64,000 nucleotides of DNA from Rikenellaceae bacterium (GCA_015059685.1 SUZW01000002.1:1-64000); one strand, 5' to 3'; shown: positions 1-9,055, numbered from the stretch's first letter. The notes: generated by a model not told the origin, from the letters alone. Program-made: numbers and translations.

Positions 1-74
1 ATTCCTGGTACGCCACTCTCCTTCTGCTCGGTGCACTCCAAGATGACCTGAACTCTGTTACCTTTCTTTGCCAT
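1..74 (-). CDS. rpmG: 50S ribosomal protein L33 (N-terminal part, cut by window edge)
   Basis: The minus strand from 74 reads MAKKGNRVQVILECTEQKES, the typical start of bacterial L33, a small protein of the large ribosomal subunit. Only about 24 codons lie in the window and the rest runs off the left edge. It lies 13 bp downstream of rpmB on the same strand, the common rpmB-rpmG pairing, so the two are probably cotranscribed from the promoter upstream of rpmB. Confidence 0.9.
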   Translation of the reverse strand, partial: MAKKGNRVQVILECTEQKESGVPG

Positions 75-87
75 AGCTTGTTAATGT

Positions 88-321
88 TTAGTAGATTTTC
101 TTGGGAGCAGCAGCACCTTTGAGAGCGGCAGCGAGTCCCTTCTTGTTAATTGTTTTGATACCCGAAGTCGAAACTTTCAAGGTAATCCAGCGGCCTTCCT
201 CCTCTGACCAGAAACGCTTTGTCTTCAAGTTTGGTGAGAACTTGCGCTTAGTCTTGATGTTGGAGTGCGAAACATTGTTTCCCACAATAGCCACCTTTCC
301 GGTAATTTCGCAAACTTTCAT
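88..321 (-). CDS. rpmB: 50S ribosomal protein L28
   Basis: A 77-residue basic protein starting MKVCEITGKVAIVGNNVSHS, with the L28 hallmark of a turn-rich start followed by a KTKRKFSPNLKTKRFW stretch. Length and sequence fit bacterial L28, a large-subunit protein. It is transcribed away from the GH42 gene, with rpmG directly downstream. The first nine codons and the whole upstream region are repeated at 2773-2912, where they form a dead fragment. The ATG at 321 is supported by family length and by the -7 box at 360-367. Confidence 0.95.
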   Translation of the reverse strand: MKVCEITGKVAIVGNNVSHSNIKTKRKFSPNLKTKRFWSEEEGRWITLKVSTSGIKTINKKGLAAALKGAAAPKKIY

Positions 322-359
322 TGTTAAACTATTTTTTAATTAAATCCCATTTGGGGCTG

Positions 360-390
360 CAAATATAAGCATTAAATTCGGAACAAGCAA
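360..390 (-). promoter_or_regulatory. Promoter of rpmB-rpmG
   Basis: The minus strand carries TATATTTG (plus positions 360-367), matching the Bacteroidota -7 consensus TAnnTTTG, with a TTG about 20 bp upstream at 388-390. It lies 38 bp before the rpmB ATG. In the repeated copy at 2836-2843 the box has become TATATCTG, consistent with decay where no intact rpmB follows. Confidence 0.6.
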
Positions 391-405
391 CCAAGTTGTA
401 AAAAT

Positions 406-436
406 TTTGTAAATATAGAAGTTATTGGTACCTTTG
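406..436 (+). promoter_or_regulatory. Promoter of the GH42-like gene
   Basis: TTTG at 406-409, a 19-bp spacer, then TACCTTTG at 429-436 match the Bacteroidota -33/-7 promoter. The ATG at 460 follows 23 bp later. The copy at 2882-2912 keeps the same spacing. Confidence 0.7.
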
Positions 437-459
437 TGGTAACTTAAAAATGTACCATT

Positions 460-2559
460 ATGAGATTTTTGAAGATTTTTTTGCTTGCTATCGCCACATT
501 GGTGGTGGCTCATGAGGCTATGGCGCAGCGCCACATCAATGTAGGAGCAGAGGTCTGGATTGAACCAAACCAGACACCCGAAGAGATTGATATGTGGTTC
601 AAGCGGATGTCCGACAACAAGATGCGCTCGGCTCGAGTATTCTTGATGTGGAACTACATAGAGGTTGCACCGGGTAAGTACGACTTCTCTATTGCCGACC
701 TCGCCTTTGAAAAGGCCAAGAAGCATGGTGTAGAGCTTGAGGTGTCGCTCTTCTGCGCTCACGCTCCGGTTTTCTATGGTCAGCAGTATTGGTATAGCAC
801 GCAGGTACACACCCTGCTGTGGGACCGAGATATACAGGCCAAATCGGCAAAATTTATTGAGGCCTGCGTAACTCGTTATCGTGAACACCCGATGCTCGCT
901 ACATGGTGGATTTTGAACGAGGCGTGTGGCTTCGAGAAGACTTCGCCTCTTGCAACCGAATTTACACAAGAGTGGCTTCGCAAGAAGTATGGCACCATCG
1001 AGGAGTTGAACAAGATGTGGATATCCCACTACAAATCGTTTGACGAGGTGCGCTATAGCTCGGATTGGGAGAGGACAGATATGTTTATGTGGTTGGGCGC
1101 ACACTACGATTGGTGCGATATCAGCCGCGACTTCCTCACCTACAACTTCCGTTGGATTGGCGAACAGATACGCAAGCACGATACAACACACCCTATAACA
1201 ACAAATCCGGCCGACTTCTTCTATTCTGTAGATAAGTACGACTTGGCAGAGCATCGCAAGATATTCGACATCTTTGGTGCCTCGATGCACGCAGCGTTCC
1301 AGCTCGCTGCGGTAAATCGTGACCAATATGCGTATGCCGTATCGGGCATTTGTGAGATTTTGCGAGCTCACGCACCAAACAATAACTTCTGGATTGGCGA
1401 GATGCAGGGCGGAAACTGTAACTTCTCGGGATTGAAGGCCAACGCTCCACAGGCGAAGGATCTTGCGCAGTGGGCATGGTCGGGTATCGGCACAGGCGCA
1501 CGCAAAGTTTTGTATTGGGCGACGAACTACCGTCGTCAGGGTCGTGAGGCCGGAGAGTACGGCCTGTTTGGTTACAAGGGCGAAGATACCGATCGTTCGC
1601 TCGTTACGAAGGCCATCAACGAGGCGTTGGAAGCGAACGATGCATTCTTTACCGAGTCGAAGCCGGAGCTCTCGAGCATAACACTTATTTTGAGCCCCGA
1701 GACACAGCGCATGGTTCGCCAAATCCGTACAAGCAAGAACGCCGGTGTGCGTACATGGGATATCGTGGCGCAGACTCGCACAACCTTTATGTGGTATGAG
1801 GCACTCTTGGAGTTGGGTCACCAGCCACAGATGCGCTATATGAGCGACTACGAGTGGGAGAAGCGAGGCAAGGGCGATGTTGTGGTAATTGCCAATTCGG
1901 CCACTATGCCTTCAACCGAGATACCTCGTATCGAGGGCTTCGTAAAGCGTGGCGGACGAGTTATCTTCGAGGGTTTGTCGGGCTTCTATGACGAGAAGGG
2001 TGTCTGCACTCCTCTCCACAACTACGGCTTGGAGAAGATTGTAGGAGGTAGATATGTAGATATCCGCCATCGTGACACACCGCAGTACTTCAACTTGGAG
2101 GGTATCGGTAAGGTGCAGGGACACGCTTGGCATCCGATAGTTTGTGCTACGGCTCCAACCGCAAAGGTTATAGGCTCGGGCGCAGAGGGTGATGTCGCTA
2201 TTTACAATAGACTTGGCGAGGGCGAGGTATGGTGGTTTGCACCATCAATCTCGATGTCGTGTGCAACGCGCAACAACTCTGCCGAGCTGGTTGAGGTTTG
2301 CAAGGTGCTCTTGAACGACAAACTCCTGCAGCAGCCGTTCCGTTTTGCCGAGTATGTTGATGGTGCAATGATGCGTGTGTTGCGCAGCGGTGATGAGTAT
2401 GTGACAATTCTCACAAACAATAAGTTCACACCTTGCACAATCAAGCTGATAGCACCAAAGGGGTTGGAGGCAACTCCGATATTTGGAGCAGCAAAGTTCG
2501 CATCGTCGGGCAAGGTGAAGCTCGGGGATAGAGAGACATTGGTGCTTCGCTGGAAGTAA
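460..2559 (+). CDS. Secreted GH42-like beta-galactosidase family glycoside hydrolase
   Basis: 699 residues with a signal peptide (residues 1-23, ending HEAMAQ) and no lipobox, so probably periplasmic or secreted. The N-terminal half is a TIM-barrel of the clan A type. WWILNEACG places the likely acid/base at E154, and FWIGEMQGGN gives the likely nucleophile E314, as in GH42 enzymes (established family logic). The C-terminal half (about 420-600) resembles the glutamine-amidotransferase-like trimerisation domain of GH42, followed by a small beta domain. Predicted to cleave galactosides or related glycans; the substrate is not evident. It has its own promoter and terminator, so it is monocistronic. 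The upstream region is shared by duplication with the GH109-like gene downstream. Confidence 0.8.
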   Translation: MRFLKIFLLAIATLVVAHEAMAQRHINVGAEVWIEPNQTPEEIDMWFKRMSDNKMRSARVFLMWNYIEVAPGKYDFSIADLAFEKAKKHGVELEVSLFCAHAPVFYGQQYWYSTQVHTLLWDRDIQAKSAKFIEACVTRYREHPMLATWWILNEACGFEKTSPLATEFTQEWLRKKYGTIEELNKMWISHYKSFDEVRYSSDWERTDMFMWLGAHYDWCDISRDFLTYNFRWIGEQIRKHDTTHPITTNPADFFYSVDKYDLAEHRKIFDIFGASMHAAFQLAAVNRDQYAYAVSGICEILRAHAPNNNFWIGEMQGGNCNFSGLKANAPQAKDLAQWAWSGIGTGARKVLYWATNYRRQGREAGEYGLFGYKGEDTDRSLVTKAINEALEANDAFFTESKPELSSITLILSPETQRMVRQIRTSKNAGVRTWDIVAQTRTTFMWYEALLELGHQPQMRYMSDYEWEKRGKGDVVVIANSATMPSTEIPRIEGFVKRGGRVIFEGLSGFYDEKGVCTPLHNYGLEKIVGGRYVDIRHRDTPQYFNLEGIGKVQGHAWHPIVCATAPTAKVIGSGAEGDVAIYNRLGEGEVWWFAPSISMSCATRNNSAELVEVCKVLLNDKLLQQPFRFAEYVDGAMMRVLRSGDEYVTILTNNKFTPCTIKLIAPKGLEATPIFGAAKFASSGKVKLGDRETLVLRWK

Positions 2560-2567
2560 GCAACAAA

Positions 2568-2600
2568 GAGAGGGTGTTCAACCGAACACCCTCTCTTCGT
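2568..2600 (+). terminator. Rho-independent-like terminator after the GH42 gene
   Basis: A perfect 12-bp stem, GAGAGGGTGTTC (2568-2579) and its complement (2584-2595), with loop AACC, begins 8 bp after the stop codon. The tract after it is short and mixed, so termination is likely but not classical. Confidence 0.6.
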
Positions 2601-2690
2601 ATTATTATAAGTACTCCTACCTATATATATTATTGGGATTATCTACTATAGGTATGTCGCAACTAAAAAGCCAACGCTAAAGCATCTCGT

Positions 2691-2772
2691 TTACTTTTTA
2701 TTCTGCTTCTTACTCTTCTTGCAACTCTTGCAGCACTTATCCTCTGCGACATTTGGCTCCTCGGAACCACCT
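2691..2772 (-). pseudogene. Stub of the tolC-like gene (last ~27 codons only)
   Basis: On the minus strand this encodes GGSEEPNVAEDKCCK and then a basic tail ending KKSKKQNKK and a stop at 2691-2693. It matches the C-terminus of the intact outer-membrane efflux gene at 4455 (GGSEEPVVPEEKCCN and the same tail). Similarity extends past the stop to about 2651 versus 4431. The stub is joined at a CCACC microhomology to the first codons of rpmB. It cannot be expressed as a functional protein and is best read as a duplication junction. Confidence 0.85.
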
Positions 2773-2912
2773 TTTCGGTAATTTCGCAAACTTTCATTGT
2801 TAAACTATTTTTTAATTAAATCCCATTTGGGGCTGCAGATATAAGCATTAAATTCGGAACAATCAACTCTCTTGTAAAAATTTTGCAAATATATGGGGTT
2901 TTGTTATCTTTG
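2773..2912. repeat. Direct repeat copy 2: dead rpmB start plus promoter region
   Basis: Second copy of 297-436. On the minus strand it reads MKVCEITEK from 2797 and then runs into the tolC stub, so the rpmB fragment is dead. The forward promoter is intact and serves the GH109-like gene. The reverse -7 box has lost its consensus. The 2560-2954 gap as a whole holds the terminator, the tolC stub, this repeat and the promoter. Confidence 0.85.
2882..2912 (+). promoter_or_regulatory. Promoter of the GH109-like gene
   Basis: TTTG at 2882-2885, a 19-bp spacer and TATCTTTG at 2905-2912 match the phylum consensus. It is the duplicated counterpart of the GH42 promoter at 406-436. The leader to the ATG at 2955 is about 40 nt, longer than in copy 1, so the two units differ from just downstream of the promoter. 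Confidence 0.75.
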
Positions 2913-2954
2913 CATAGATATATAAAACGACCTAAATAACCTAAATCTAAACCT

Positions 2955-4364
2955 ATGAAGACAAAACTTACAATTTTTGCACTCTGCCTTGCGCTTGTTG
3001 CATCGCTTGTGTTTGTTGGCTGTAATTGCAACAAACCCTACACCATCAAAGATGGAATGATCCACTACGAAACACCCAAGCGTGGCGATGGCCAGATCTC
3101 GATGATTGGCTTCAAGTGTGATCCTATCGAGACCGTGCGTATTGGAATTATCGGCCTTGGTATGCGAGGTAAAGGTTTCGTGAAGCGACTCTCTCTTATC
3201 GAGGGTACCGAGATTGTGGCACTCTGCGAGCTCGACCCCGAGAAGATTAAGAACGCACAGAAGACCCTCAAGGAGTATGGCCGCAAACCGGCTGTCGAGT
3301 ATCTTGGCGAGGATAGCTGGAAGCAGATGTGCGAGCGTGATGATATCGACCTGATATACATCATCGTTCCTTGCCACCTACACGCTGATATGGCAATATA
3401 CGCCATGGAGCACGGCAAGCATGTTGCGAGCGAGGTTATGTTGGCAGAGACCGTAAAAGATTGCTGGAGGGTTGTCGATACGGCTGAGCGCACACGCCGC
3501 CACTGCATTATGCTCGAGAACTGCATCTACGACCACTTCGAGCTCACAACACTCAATATGGCGCAGCAAGGTCTTTTTGGCGAGATTGTACACGCAAGAG
3601 GTGGCTATATCCACTGCCTCGATGGTATCTGGCAGTACTTCCACAACTACTGGACTCTCCGCAACCGCCAATATCGTATAGGTGACGCATATCCTACACA
3701 TGGACTTGGCCCGGTAGCTTTGGCTCTCAACATCAATCGTGGCGACCGTATGACCCACTTGGTGGCTATGCAGACAGGTGTATGGCGTGGCAAGGAGCTT
3801 GCTAAGGAGTATCTCGGCACCGAGGAGTTCCACAACCCAGACCACGCAAGTGCGCTTATCCGCACAGCCAAAGGAAAGACCATCTCGTTGGAGCATAATG
3901 TATATACTCACCGCCCTTACGACCGTTGTTACCAGCTCACAGGTGTCGAGGGCTTTGCAAACAAGTATCCTATTAAGGGCTTGGTTATCAGCGAAAAGTT
4001 CTTGGGCGAGGGCGAAGCCTCGTCTGACCACGAGGATTTGTCGCACTACGCTTTCGTAACGGAGGAGGTCTATAACAAGTATATGGAGCTCTACAAGCAT
4101 CCTGTGCAGAAGCAGTTCCAGGAGGAGGCTCTCAAGGTGGGTGGCCACGGTGGTATGGACTACATCATGGACTCACGACTCATCTACTGCTTGCGCAATG
4201 GTCTGCCACTCGATATGGATGTCTATGATGGTGCAGCTTGGTCGTGTATCGTGGAGCTGACAGGTACCTCAATCATCAACAACTCGATGCCGGTTGCCAT
4301 TCCGGACTTCACTCGTGGCGAGTGGGATAAGGTGAAGGGACACTCCTTCGCTTTTGCCGAGTAA
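2955..4364 (+). CDS. Gfo/Idh/MocA-fold lipoprotein, probable GH109 glycosidase
   Basis: 469 residues with a lipoprotein signal (FVGC, lipidated Cys23), so membrane anchored. A Rossmann fold follows with the nucleotide-binding loop GLGMRG at residues 67-72, then the Gfo/Idh/MocA C-terminal domain. The blocks DTAERTRRHCIMLENCIYD and YPTHGLGPVALALNINRGDR match the GH109 family, which uses NAD to remove alpha-N-acetylgalactosamine (established for characterised members). A plain oxidoreductase is the alternative. It sits 3' of the GH42-like gene but under its own promoter and terminator. Host glycan trimming is inferred. Confidence 0.75.
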   Translation: MKTKLTIFALCLALVASLVFVGCNCNKPYTIKDGMIHYETPKRGDGQISMIGFKCDPIETVRIGIIGLGMRGKGFVKRLSLIEGTEIVALCELDPEKIKNAQKTLKEYGRKPAVEYLGEDSWKQMCERDDIDLIYIIVPCHLHADMAIYAMEHGKHVASEVMLAETVKDCWRVVDTAERTRRHCIMLENCIYDHFELTTLNMAQQGLFGEIVHARGGYIHCLDGIWQYFHNYWTLRNRQYRIGDAYPTHGLGPVALALNINRGDRMTHLVAMQTGVWRGKELAKEYLGTEEFHNPDHASALIRTAKGKTISLEHNVYTHRPYDRCYQLTGVEGFANKYPIKGLVISEKFLGEGEASSDHEDLSHYAFVTEEVYNKYMELYKHPVQKQFQEEALKVGGHGGMDYIMDSRLIYCLRNGLPLDMDVYDGAAWSCIVELTGTSIINNSMPVAIPDFTRGEWDKVKGHSFAFAE

Positions 4365-4385
4365 GAGTTCAACCACTTAAATACT

Positions 4386-4428
4386 AAATACGATAAAGGT
4401 GACTTTTCGGGTCACCTTTATCGTATTT
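4386..4428. terminator. Bidirectional terminator between the GH109 gene and the efflux operon
   Basis: An 18-bp perfect stem (4386-4403 with 4411-4428) surrounds the loop TTTTCGG. The arms begin AAATACGATAAAGG and end in an A/T tract on both sides. It lies between the convergent stops at 4364 and 4455 and can serve both strands. Confidence 0.85.
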
Positions 4429-4454
4429 GTGTGTCGCAGCTAAAAGCCTGTCGT

Positions 4455-5876
4455 TTACTTTTTGTTCTGCTTCTTGCTCTTCTTGCATCTCTTGTTGCAA
4501 CACTTCTCCTCCGGCACTACAGGCTCTTCGGAGCCACCACCCAAAGCACGATAGAGTGATATCATACCCTGAATACCCTCGAAGCGGTCGGTAATCTGCA
4601 ACAGACGAGCCGAGAGCTGCGACTGCTGCGCTGTGAGCACCTCCAAGTAGGTCGCCTCCGAGTGGCTCATAAGCTGACGAGTGCTATATACGGCATTCTC
4701 GAGTGTCTTGACCTGACGCTTTCGTATCTCGGTCTTGCTGCGAGCCGAGCGACAGAGTGCAAGCGCAGTATTCACCTCGTTGCCTGCCTCAAGCAACTTG
4801 TGTTGAAAAGCAAGAAGGGCCTCACGCTGGCGTGACTCGGCAATACGGAGGTTGGCACGCAATTTACCACCCTGGAAGATAGGCTGAAAGAGTTTTGCGG
4901 CAAACGAGAAGAAGAGGCTTGCAGGGTTTGCAAGGGTCTTCTCCCAGCCACCCTCGCCCGTAAGCGTGAGAGAAGGGTAGAGGTCGGCACGAGCGATATT
5001 GGTGTTGTAGAATGCCAACTGCAACTCATACTCCGCCTGCTGAACATCGGGACGACGAGAGAGCAGTTGTGCCGGAACACCCATCAACATCTCCCCCTTG
5101 AGGTCCTCTCCGTTGAGTTCGCCACGCTCGAAGTGCTGAGGTGTTGTGCCGAGTAGCAGGGCAAAGTTGTTCTCTGCGGCTGCAATTTGGTACTCGAGGT
5201 CGAAGAGCGAAGCATCTATCGAGCAGCTGTTTGCCTCGGTCTGCGATATGGAGGCCTCGTTGGTCATACCGGCCTCCTTCATAGCCTTCATCGTGCGGAC
5301 ATTCTCCTTCCACGATGCCGCCGTAGAGCGAGATACACGCATCTGCGCATCGAGCATCAAAAGGCGGTAGTACGAGTCGGCAATCTCGGCAATGAGAGCT
5401 GTCTGCACACTGCGGTGGTAGAGCTTGCTCTGCTCGAGGGCCGCCTCGGCACTGCGTTTACGATTGAGCTGACGACCGAGGATGTCGATCTCCCAGCTTG
5501 CCGTAATAGGAACAGAGTAGGCTATGCGTGTTGGGTTGTAGGCCTTGCTGCTCTCGGTCGAGAAGCTCGGAGCGAAGCCGAACGATGGCGCAAAGGAGAG
5601 CTTTGCAGCCTGCAAGGCTGCTCTGTTTTGACGAATACGCTCTACGGCCAACTTCATATCGACATTGTTCTTCAAACCCTGCTCAATATAGCCCTGCAGA
5701 TACTTGTCGGTAAAGAAGCTGCGCCACGATATATCGGCTATCGTTGTGGTGTCTTGCGACTCTACCTTGCCGTAGAGGTTATCGGTCGAGACCTCGGCAG
5801 GGCGACTATATTTTTGGTATATGGAGCAACTCGACAGCGTTGCCACAACCAATATGCTTAATACTATCTTTTTCAT
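4455..5876 (-). CDS. Outer-membrane efflux channel lipoprotein (TolC/OprM, NodT family)
   Basis: 473 residues from the ATG at 5876, chosen because it follows the permease stop by 1 bp and begins a clean lipoprotein signal MKKIVLSILVVATLSSCS (Cys17). It contains two outer-membrane efflux protein repeats rich in Ala, Glu and Gln, as expected for the coiled-coil barrel of the trimeric exit duct. It is the third gene of the RND operon, completing the path from the inner-membrane pump to outside. The C-terminus has an odd basic, Cys-containing tail (EKCCNKRCKKSKKQNKK), also preserved in the stub at 2691-2772. Confidence 0.9.
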   Translation of the reverse strand: MKKIVLSILVVATLSSCSIYQKYSRPAEVSTDNLYGKVESQDTTTIADISWRSFFTDKYLQGYIEQGLKNNVDMKLAVERIRQNRAALQAAKLSFAPSFGFAPSFSTESSKAYNPTRIAYSVPITASWEIDILGRQLNRKRSAEAALEQSKLYHRSVQTALIAEIADSYYRLLMLDAQMRVSRSTAASWKENVRTMKAMKEAGMTNEASISQTEANSCSIDASLFDLEYQIAAAENNFALLLGTTPQHFERGELNGEDLKGEMLMGVPAQLLSRRPDVQQAEYELQLAFYNTNIARADLYPSLTLTGEGGWEKTLANPASLFFSFAAKLFQPIFQGGKLRANLRIAESRQREALLAFQHKLLEAGNEVNTALALCRSARSKTEIRKRQVKTLENAVYSTRQLMSHSEATYLEVLTAQQSQLSARLLQITDRFEGIQGMISLYRALGGGSEEPVVPEEKCCNKRCKKSKKQNKK

Positions 5877-5877
5877 T

Positions 5878-8800
5878 CTACTGTTCAATTTGTGGAACTT
5901 CATTCTCCTCCTCACGCTTTATCGGCTTAACCTTCTCCTGCAACCACTGGAATATCATAAAGAGTGATGGCAGGATGAAGAGCAGTGCCAAGGTACCGAT
6001 AAGCATACCTCCGACAACGCCCGAGCCGAGTGTGTTGTTACCATTCGAGCCGACACCGGTCGAGAACATCAACGGTATCATACCGAATACCATCGTCAAT
6101 ACGGTCATCAAGATAGGGCGGAAACGCTCCTTTGTTGCCATATATGTTGCACGAGCAATGCTCATACCCTGACGGCGGTTTTCGCCCGCAAACTCGGTAA
6201 TCAGAATGGCGGTCTTGGACAACAGACCAATCAACATAATCAGACCTGTCTGCAGGTAGATGTTATTCTCCAAGCCCATCATCTTGGCAAAGATGAACGA
6301 ACCTGCCAAACCAAACGGCACCGACAAAATCACGGCCAACGGCACGATAAAGCTCTCGTAAAGACCTGCGAGGATAAGGTAGATGAGCAGGATACATATT
6401 ATAAATATTGTAGTCGTATTGCTGGTACTCTCCGCCTCCTCACGAGCCAAGCCCGCAAAGTCGTAGCCGTAACCTACAGGCAAGTACTCCTTGGCAACCT
6501 CCTGCACGGCCTTGATGGCCTCACCCGAGGAGTAGCCATCGGCTGCACGACCATTTATGGAGATGGCCGGGAACATATTAAATCGTGCGAGGTTCTCTGG
6601 AGCATAAATCTTCTCCAAGGTTACGAATTGGCTGATTGGAGCCATCTCGTCACCAATGCGCACGAAGATGTTGTTGAGCGTCTGGATATCGACACGGTAG
6701 CGAGGGTGTGCCTGTACACGCACCTGATACAACTTTGTAAATCGGTTAAATCGTGTGGACATCATACCACCATAGTAGCCGTTGAGAACGGCCAACACCT
6801 CCTTGGTCGATGTTCCTGCACGCTTACACTTTACGGCATCCACATCTATCTGATACTGCGGGAAGCGAGGGTTGAACGATGTGTGTGCCGAGCCAATCTC
6901 GGGACGCTGCTTGAGAGCGTCGATGTAGGCTGTAGTCACATCTGCCAACTCCTCGATGGTGCCACCACGACGATCCTGAATGTAGAGGTTGAAACCACCT
7001 GCAGCACCGAATCCCGGAATCATCGCAGGTGCCGAAGTAAATATCGTTGCATCGTTGAAACTCTCGGCATACTCCTTGACACGAGCCTGCAGGGCATCTA
7101 CGCTGTGCTCCTTACCCTTACGCTCGTTCCAGTGCTTCAGACGAAGGATGTAGTTCGAGTGCGACGAACCACCACCACCCGTAATAGACCAACCGATGGT
7201 GCGGTTTATACAGCTCACCTCCTCCATTTTGCGTACAAGGTCTGCATCGACACGGTCGGTAACATTGAGTGTATGCGAAAGCGACGAGCCCGGAGGTGTC
7301 GAGAGGTCGATACGGATAGAACCCATATCCTCACGAGGGATAAGACCTGTCTTGGTGTTGTTCATCAGATATACGAGTGCAGCACACGCTACAACTACGA
7401 GCGAAACCGAGAGCCAGCGGTGGCGCAGGAAGAATGTCACGCCTCGCAGATAGTGCTTGGTGGTGCTCTCGAATGCAGCATCCATAGCCAGACTCATACG
7501 CCTCGAGAATGGCAATATCTCGCCATCTTTGTACATCTTCTTTGGCTTGAGGAAGAGCGCACACATCGCAGGCGAGAGAGTCAAGGCGTTCAGTGCCGAG
7601 ATACCCACCGCCACAGCCATGGTGATACCGAACTGCGTATAGAAGCTACCCGATGTACCACTCATAAACGATACAGGGATAAACACCGCCATAAATACGA
7701 GCGTACAGGTCAGAATTGCCGAGGTGATACCCTCCATGGCATCTATCGTAGCCTTGTACGGTGAGCGATATCCCGCATCGAACTTCGAGTGTACCGCCTC
7801 TACGACAATGATGGCATCATCGACCACCACACCAATCGAGAGTACCAACGCAAAGAGTGTCAAGAGGTTGATACTGAAGTCGAAGATGTAGAGGAAGAAG
7901 AATGTACCCACAATCGACACGATGGTGGCAACGAGTGGAATAAGTGTCGAGCGCAGGTCACGCAGGAAGACAAAGACCACGAGTGTCACGAGGATGATAG
8001 CCTCGAAGAGTGTACGAACAACATTTTCGATCGAGGCGTAGAGGAAGTCGTTAGCACTCTCGACAACCTCCATCTCCAAATCTATAGGGAAGTCCTCACG
8101 AGCCTTCTCGAGGTAGGCGTCGATGTTGTTGATGACCTCGGTAGCATTCGAGTCGGGAGTCTGATATACCACAAACTCGGTACCCGGACCACCATTTACC
8201 TCACCTATGTATTGGTACGATGTCGTACCAAGTTCGATTGTGGCGACATCTTTCAGACGCAACACCTCACCGTTTGGCAGTGCTCGAATAACGATATTCT
8301 CGAACTCATCCACCTTCTCAAGACGACCTTTGTAGCGCATTGCGTATTGGAAGGTCTGCTCCGAACTCTCACCGAAGGCACCTGTCGCAGCCTCTATATT
8401 CTGCTCACCGAGTACGGCTGTGATGTCGGCGGGCACGAGCTTATACTGCGCCATGATGTCGGGGCGCAGCCATATACGCATCGAGTAGTCCGAACCACGC
8501 ACCTCGATATCACCGACACCCGGAATACGGGATATGGCCGGCACGAGGTTAATCTTCACATAGTTTACAATGAAGGTTCTGTCGTAGGAGCTGTTTGGGC
8601 TATATACGGCCACACGCTGCAAGACGCTGGTCTGTCGTTTTTTGACCGTAACACCCGTCTCGTTAACCTCGGCAGGGAGCTGTCGTGTGGCACGCGAAAC
8701 GCAGTTCTGCACATTCACGGCAGCCATATCGGGGTTTGTGCCCTGTTTGAAATATACGGTGATGGCACAAGTACCGTTGTTTGTGGCCGACGAGGACATA

Positions 8801-9033
8801 TAGGTCATATTCTCGACACCATTTATGGCCTCCTCCAAAGGTACAACCACACTCTTCATCATTGTCTCGGCACTCGCACCGGGATACGAAGTCGAAACGC
8901 TGATCGTTGGTGGAGCGATGTTCGGGTAACGCTCGATTGGCAAGACTGCCAAGCCAATAAGACCTCCGATAATCACGACAATCGAGATTACCGACGAGAG
9001 TATCGGACGGTCGATAAAGGTTTTAATATTCAT
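5878..9033 (-). CDS. RND multidrug efflux permease (HAE1, AcrB/MexB-like)
   Basis: 1051 residues, the usual length of the family. It starts with the first transmembrane helix after MNIKTFIDRPILSSV and PNIAPPTISVSTSYPGAS, typical of HAE1 pumps. The proton-relay aspartates are seen in GVVVDDAIIVVEAVHS of TM4. Two large periplasmic loops and a second bundle of six helices follow (FGLAGSF, GLLSKTAILITEFA). As a proton antiporter it would export amphiphilic compounds through the MFP and TolC-type partners on either side. Transcribed MFP, then pump, then channel with spacings of 22 and 1 bp. The drug spectrum cannot be read from sequence. Confidence 0.95.
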   Translation of the reverse strand: MNIKTFIDRPILSSVISIVVIIGGLIGLAVLPIERYPNIAPPTISVSTSYPGASAETMMKSVVVPLEEAINGVENMTYMSSSATNNGTCAITVYFKQGTNPDMAAVNVQNCVSRATRQLPAEVNETGVTVKKRQTSVLQRVAVYSPNSSYDRTFIVNYVKINLVPAISRIPGVGDIEVRGSDYSMRIWLRPDIMAQYKLVPADITAVLGEQNIEAATGAFGESSEQTFQYAMRYKGRLEKVDEFENIVIRALPNGEVLRLKDVATIELGTTSYQYIGEVNGGPGTEFVVYQTPDSNATEVINNIDAYLEKAREDFPIDLEMEVVESANDFLYASIENVVRTLFEAIILVTLVVFVFLRDLRSTLIPLVATIVSIVGTFFFLYIFDFSINLLTLFALVLSIGVVVDDAIIVVEAVHSKFDAGYRSPYKATIDAMEGITSAILTCTLVFMAVFIPVSFMSGTSGSFYTQFGITMAVAVGISALNALTLSPAMCALFLKPKKMYKDGEILPFSRRMSLAMDAAFESTTKHYLRGVTFFLRHRWLSVSLVVVACAALVYLMNNTKTGLIPREDMGSIRIDLSTPPGSSLSHTLNVTDRVDADLVRKMEEVSCINRTIGWSITGGGGSSHSNYILRLKHWNERKGKEHSVDALQARVKEYAESFNDATIFTSAPAMIPGFGAAGGFNLYIQDRRGGTIEELADVTTAYIDALKQRPEIGSAHTSFNPRFPQYQIDVDAVKCKRAGTSTKEVLAVLNGYYGGMMSTRFNRFTKLYQVRVQAHPRYRVDIQTLNNIFVRIGDEMAPISQFVTLEKIYAPENLARFNMFPAISINGRAADGYSSGEAIKAVQEVAKEYLPVGYGYDFAGLAREEAESTSNTTTIFIICILLIYLILAGLYESFIVPLAVILSVPFGLAGSFIFAKMMGLENNIYLQTGLIMLIGLLSKTAILITEFAGENRRQGMSIARATYMATKERFRPILMTVLTMVFGMIPLMFSTGVGSNGNNTLGSGVVGGMLIGTLALLFILPSLFMIFQWLQEKVKPIKREEENEVPQIEQ

Positions 9034-9055
9034 CTTCTATCCTCCTTTTCTTTCG

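Larger units (their letters stand above)
297..436. repeat. Direct repeat copy 1: rpmB start plus divergent promoter region
   Basis: This stretch holds the first codons of rpmB, its upstream region and the promoter of the GH42 gene. It is nearly identical to 2773-2912 at a constant offset of 2476 bp. The offset is the same at the rpmB ATG (321 versus 2797) and at the forward -7 box (429 versus 2905), so there are no indels between those points. Similarity is strongest from the rpmB start to about 418. Read with the tolC stub at 2691-2772, it marks the boundary of an old tandem duplication. Confidence 0.85.

Noticed and set aside
340..1821. Minus-strand open frame of 493 codons opposite the GH42 gene
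   Set aside because: It mirrors the coding frame of a clear glycosidase; its composition is rich in Cys, Leu, Arg and His as antisense frames are, it has no family motifs, and it would overlap promoter and gene.
2691..2797. A short peptide gene made from the tolC stub and rpmB fragment
   Set aside because: The fragments run in opposite roles (a 3' end joined to a 5' end of another gene on the same strand). Each has an intact original elsewhere, and the reverse -7 box is mutated.
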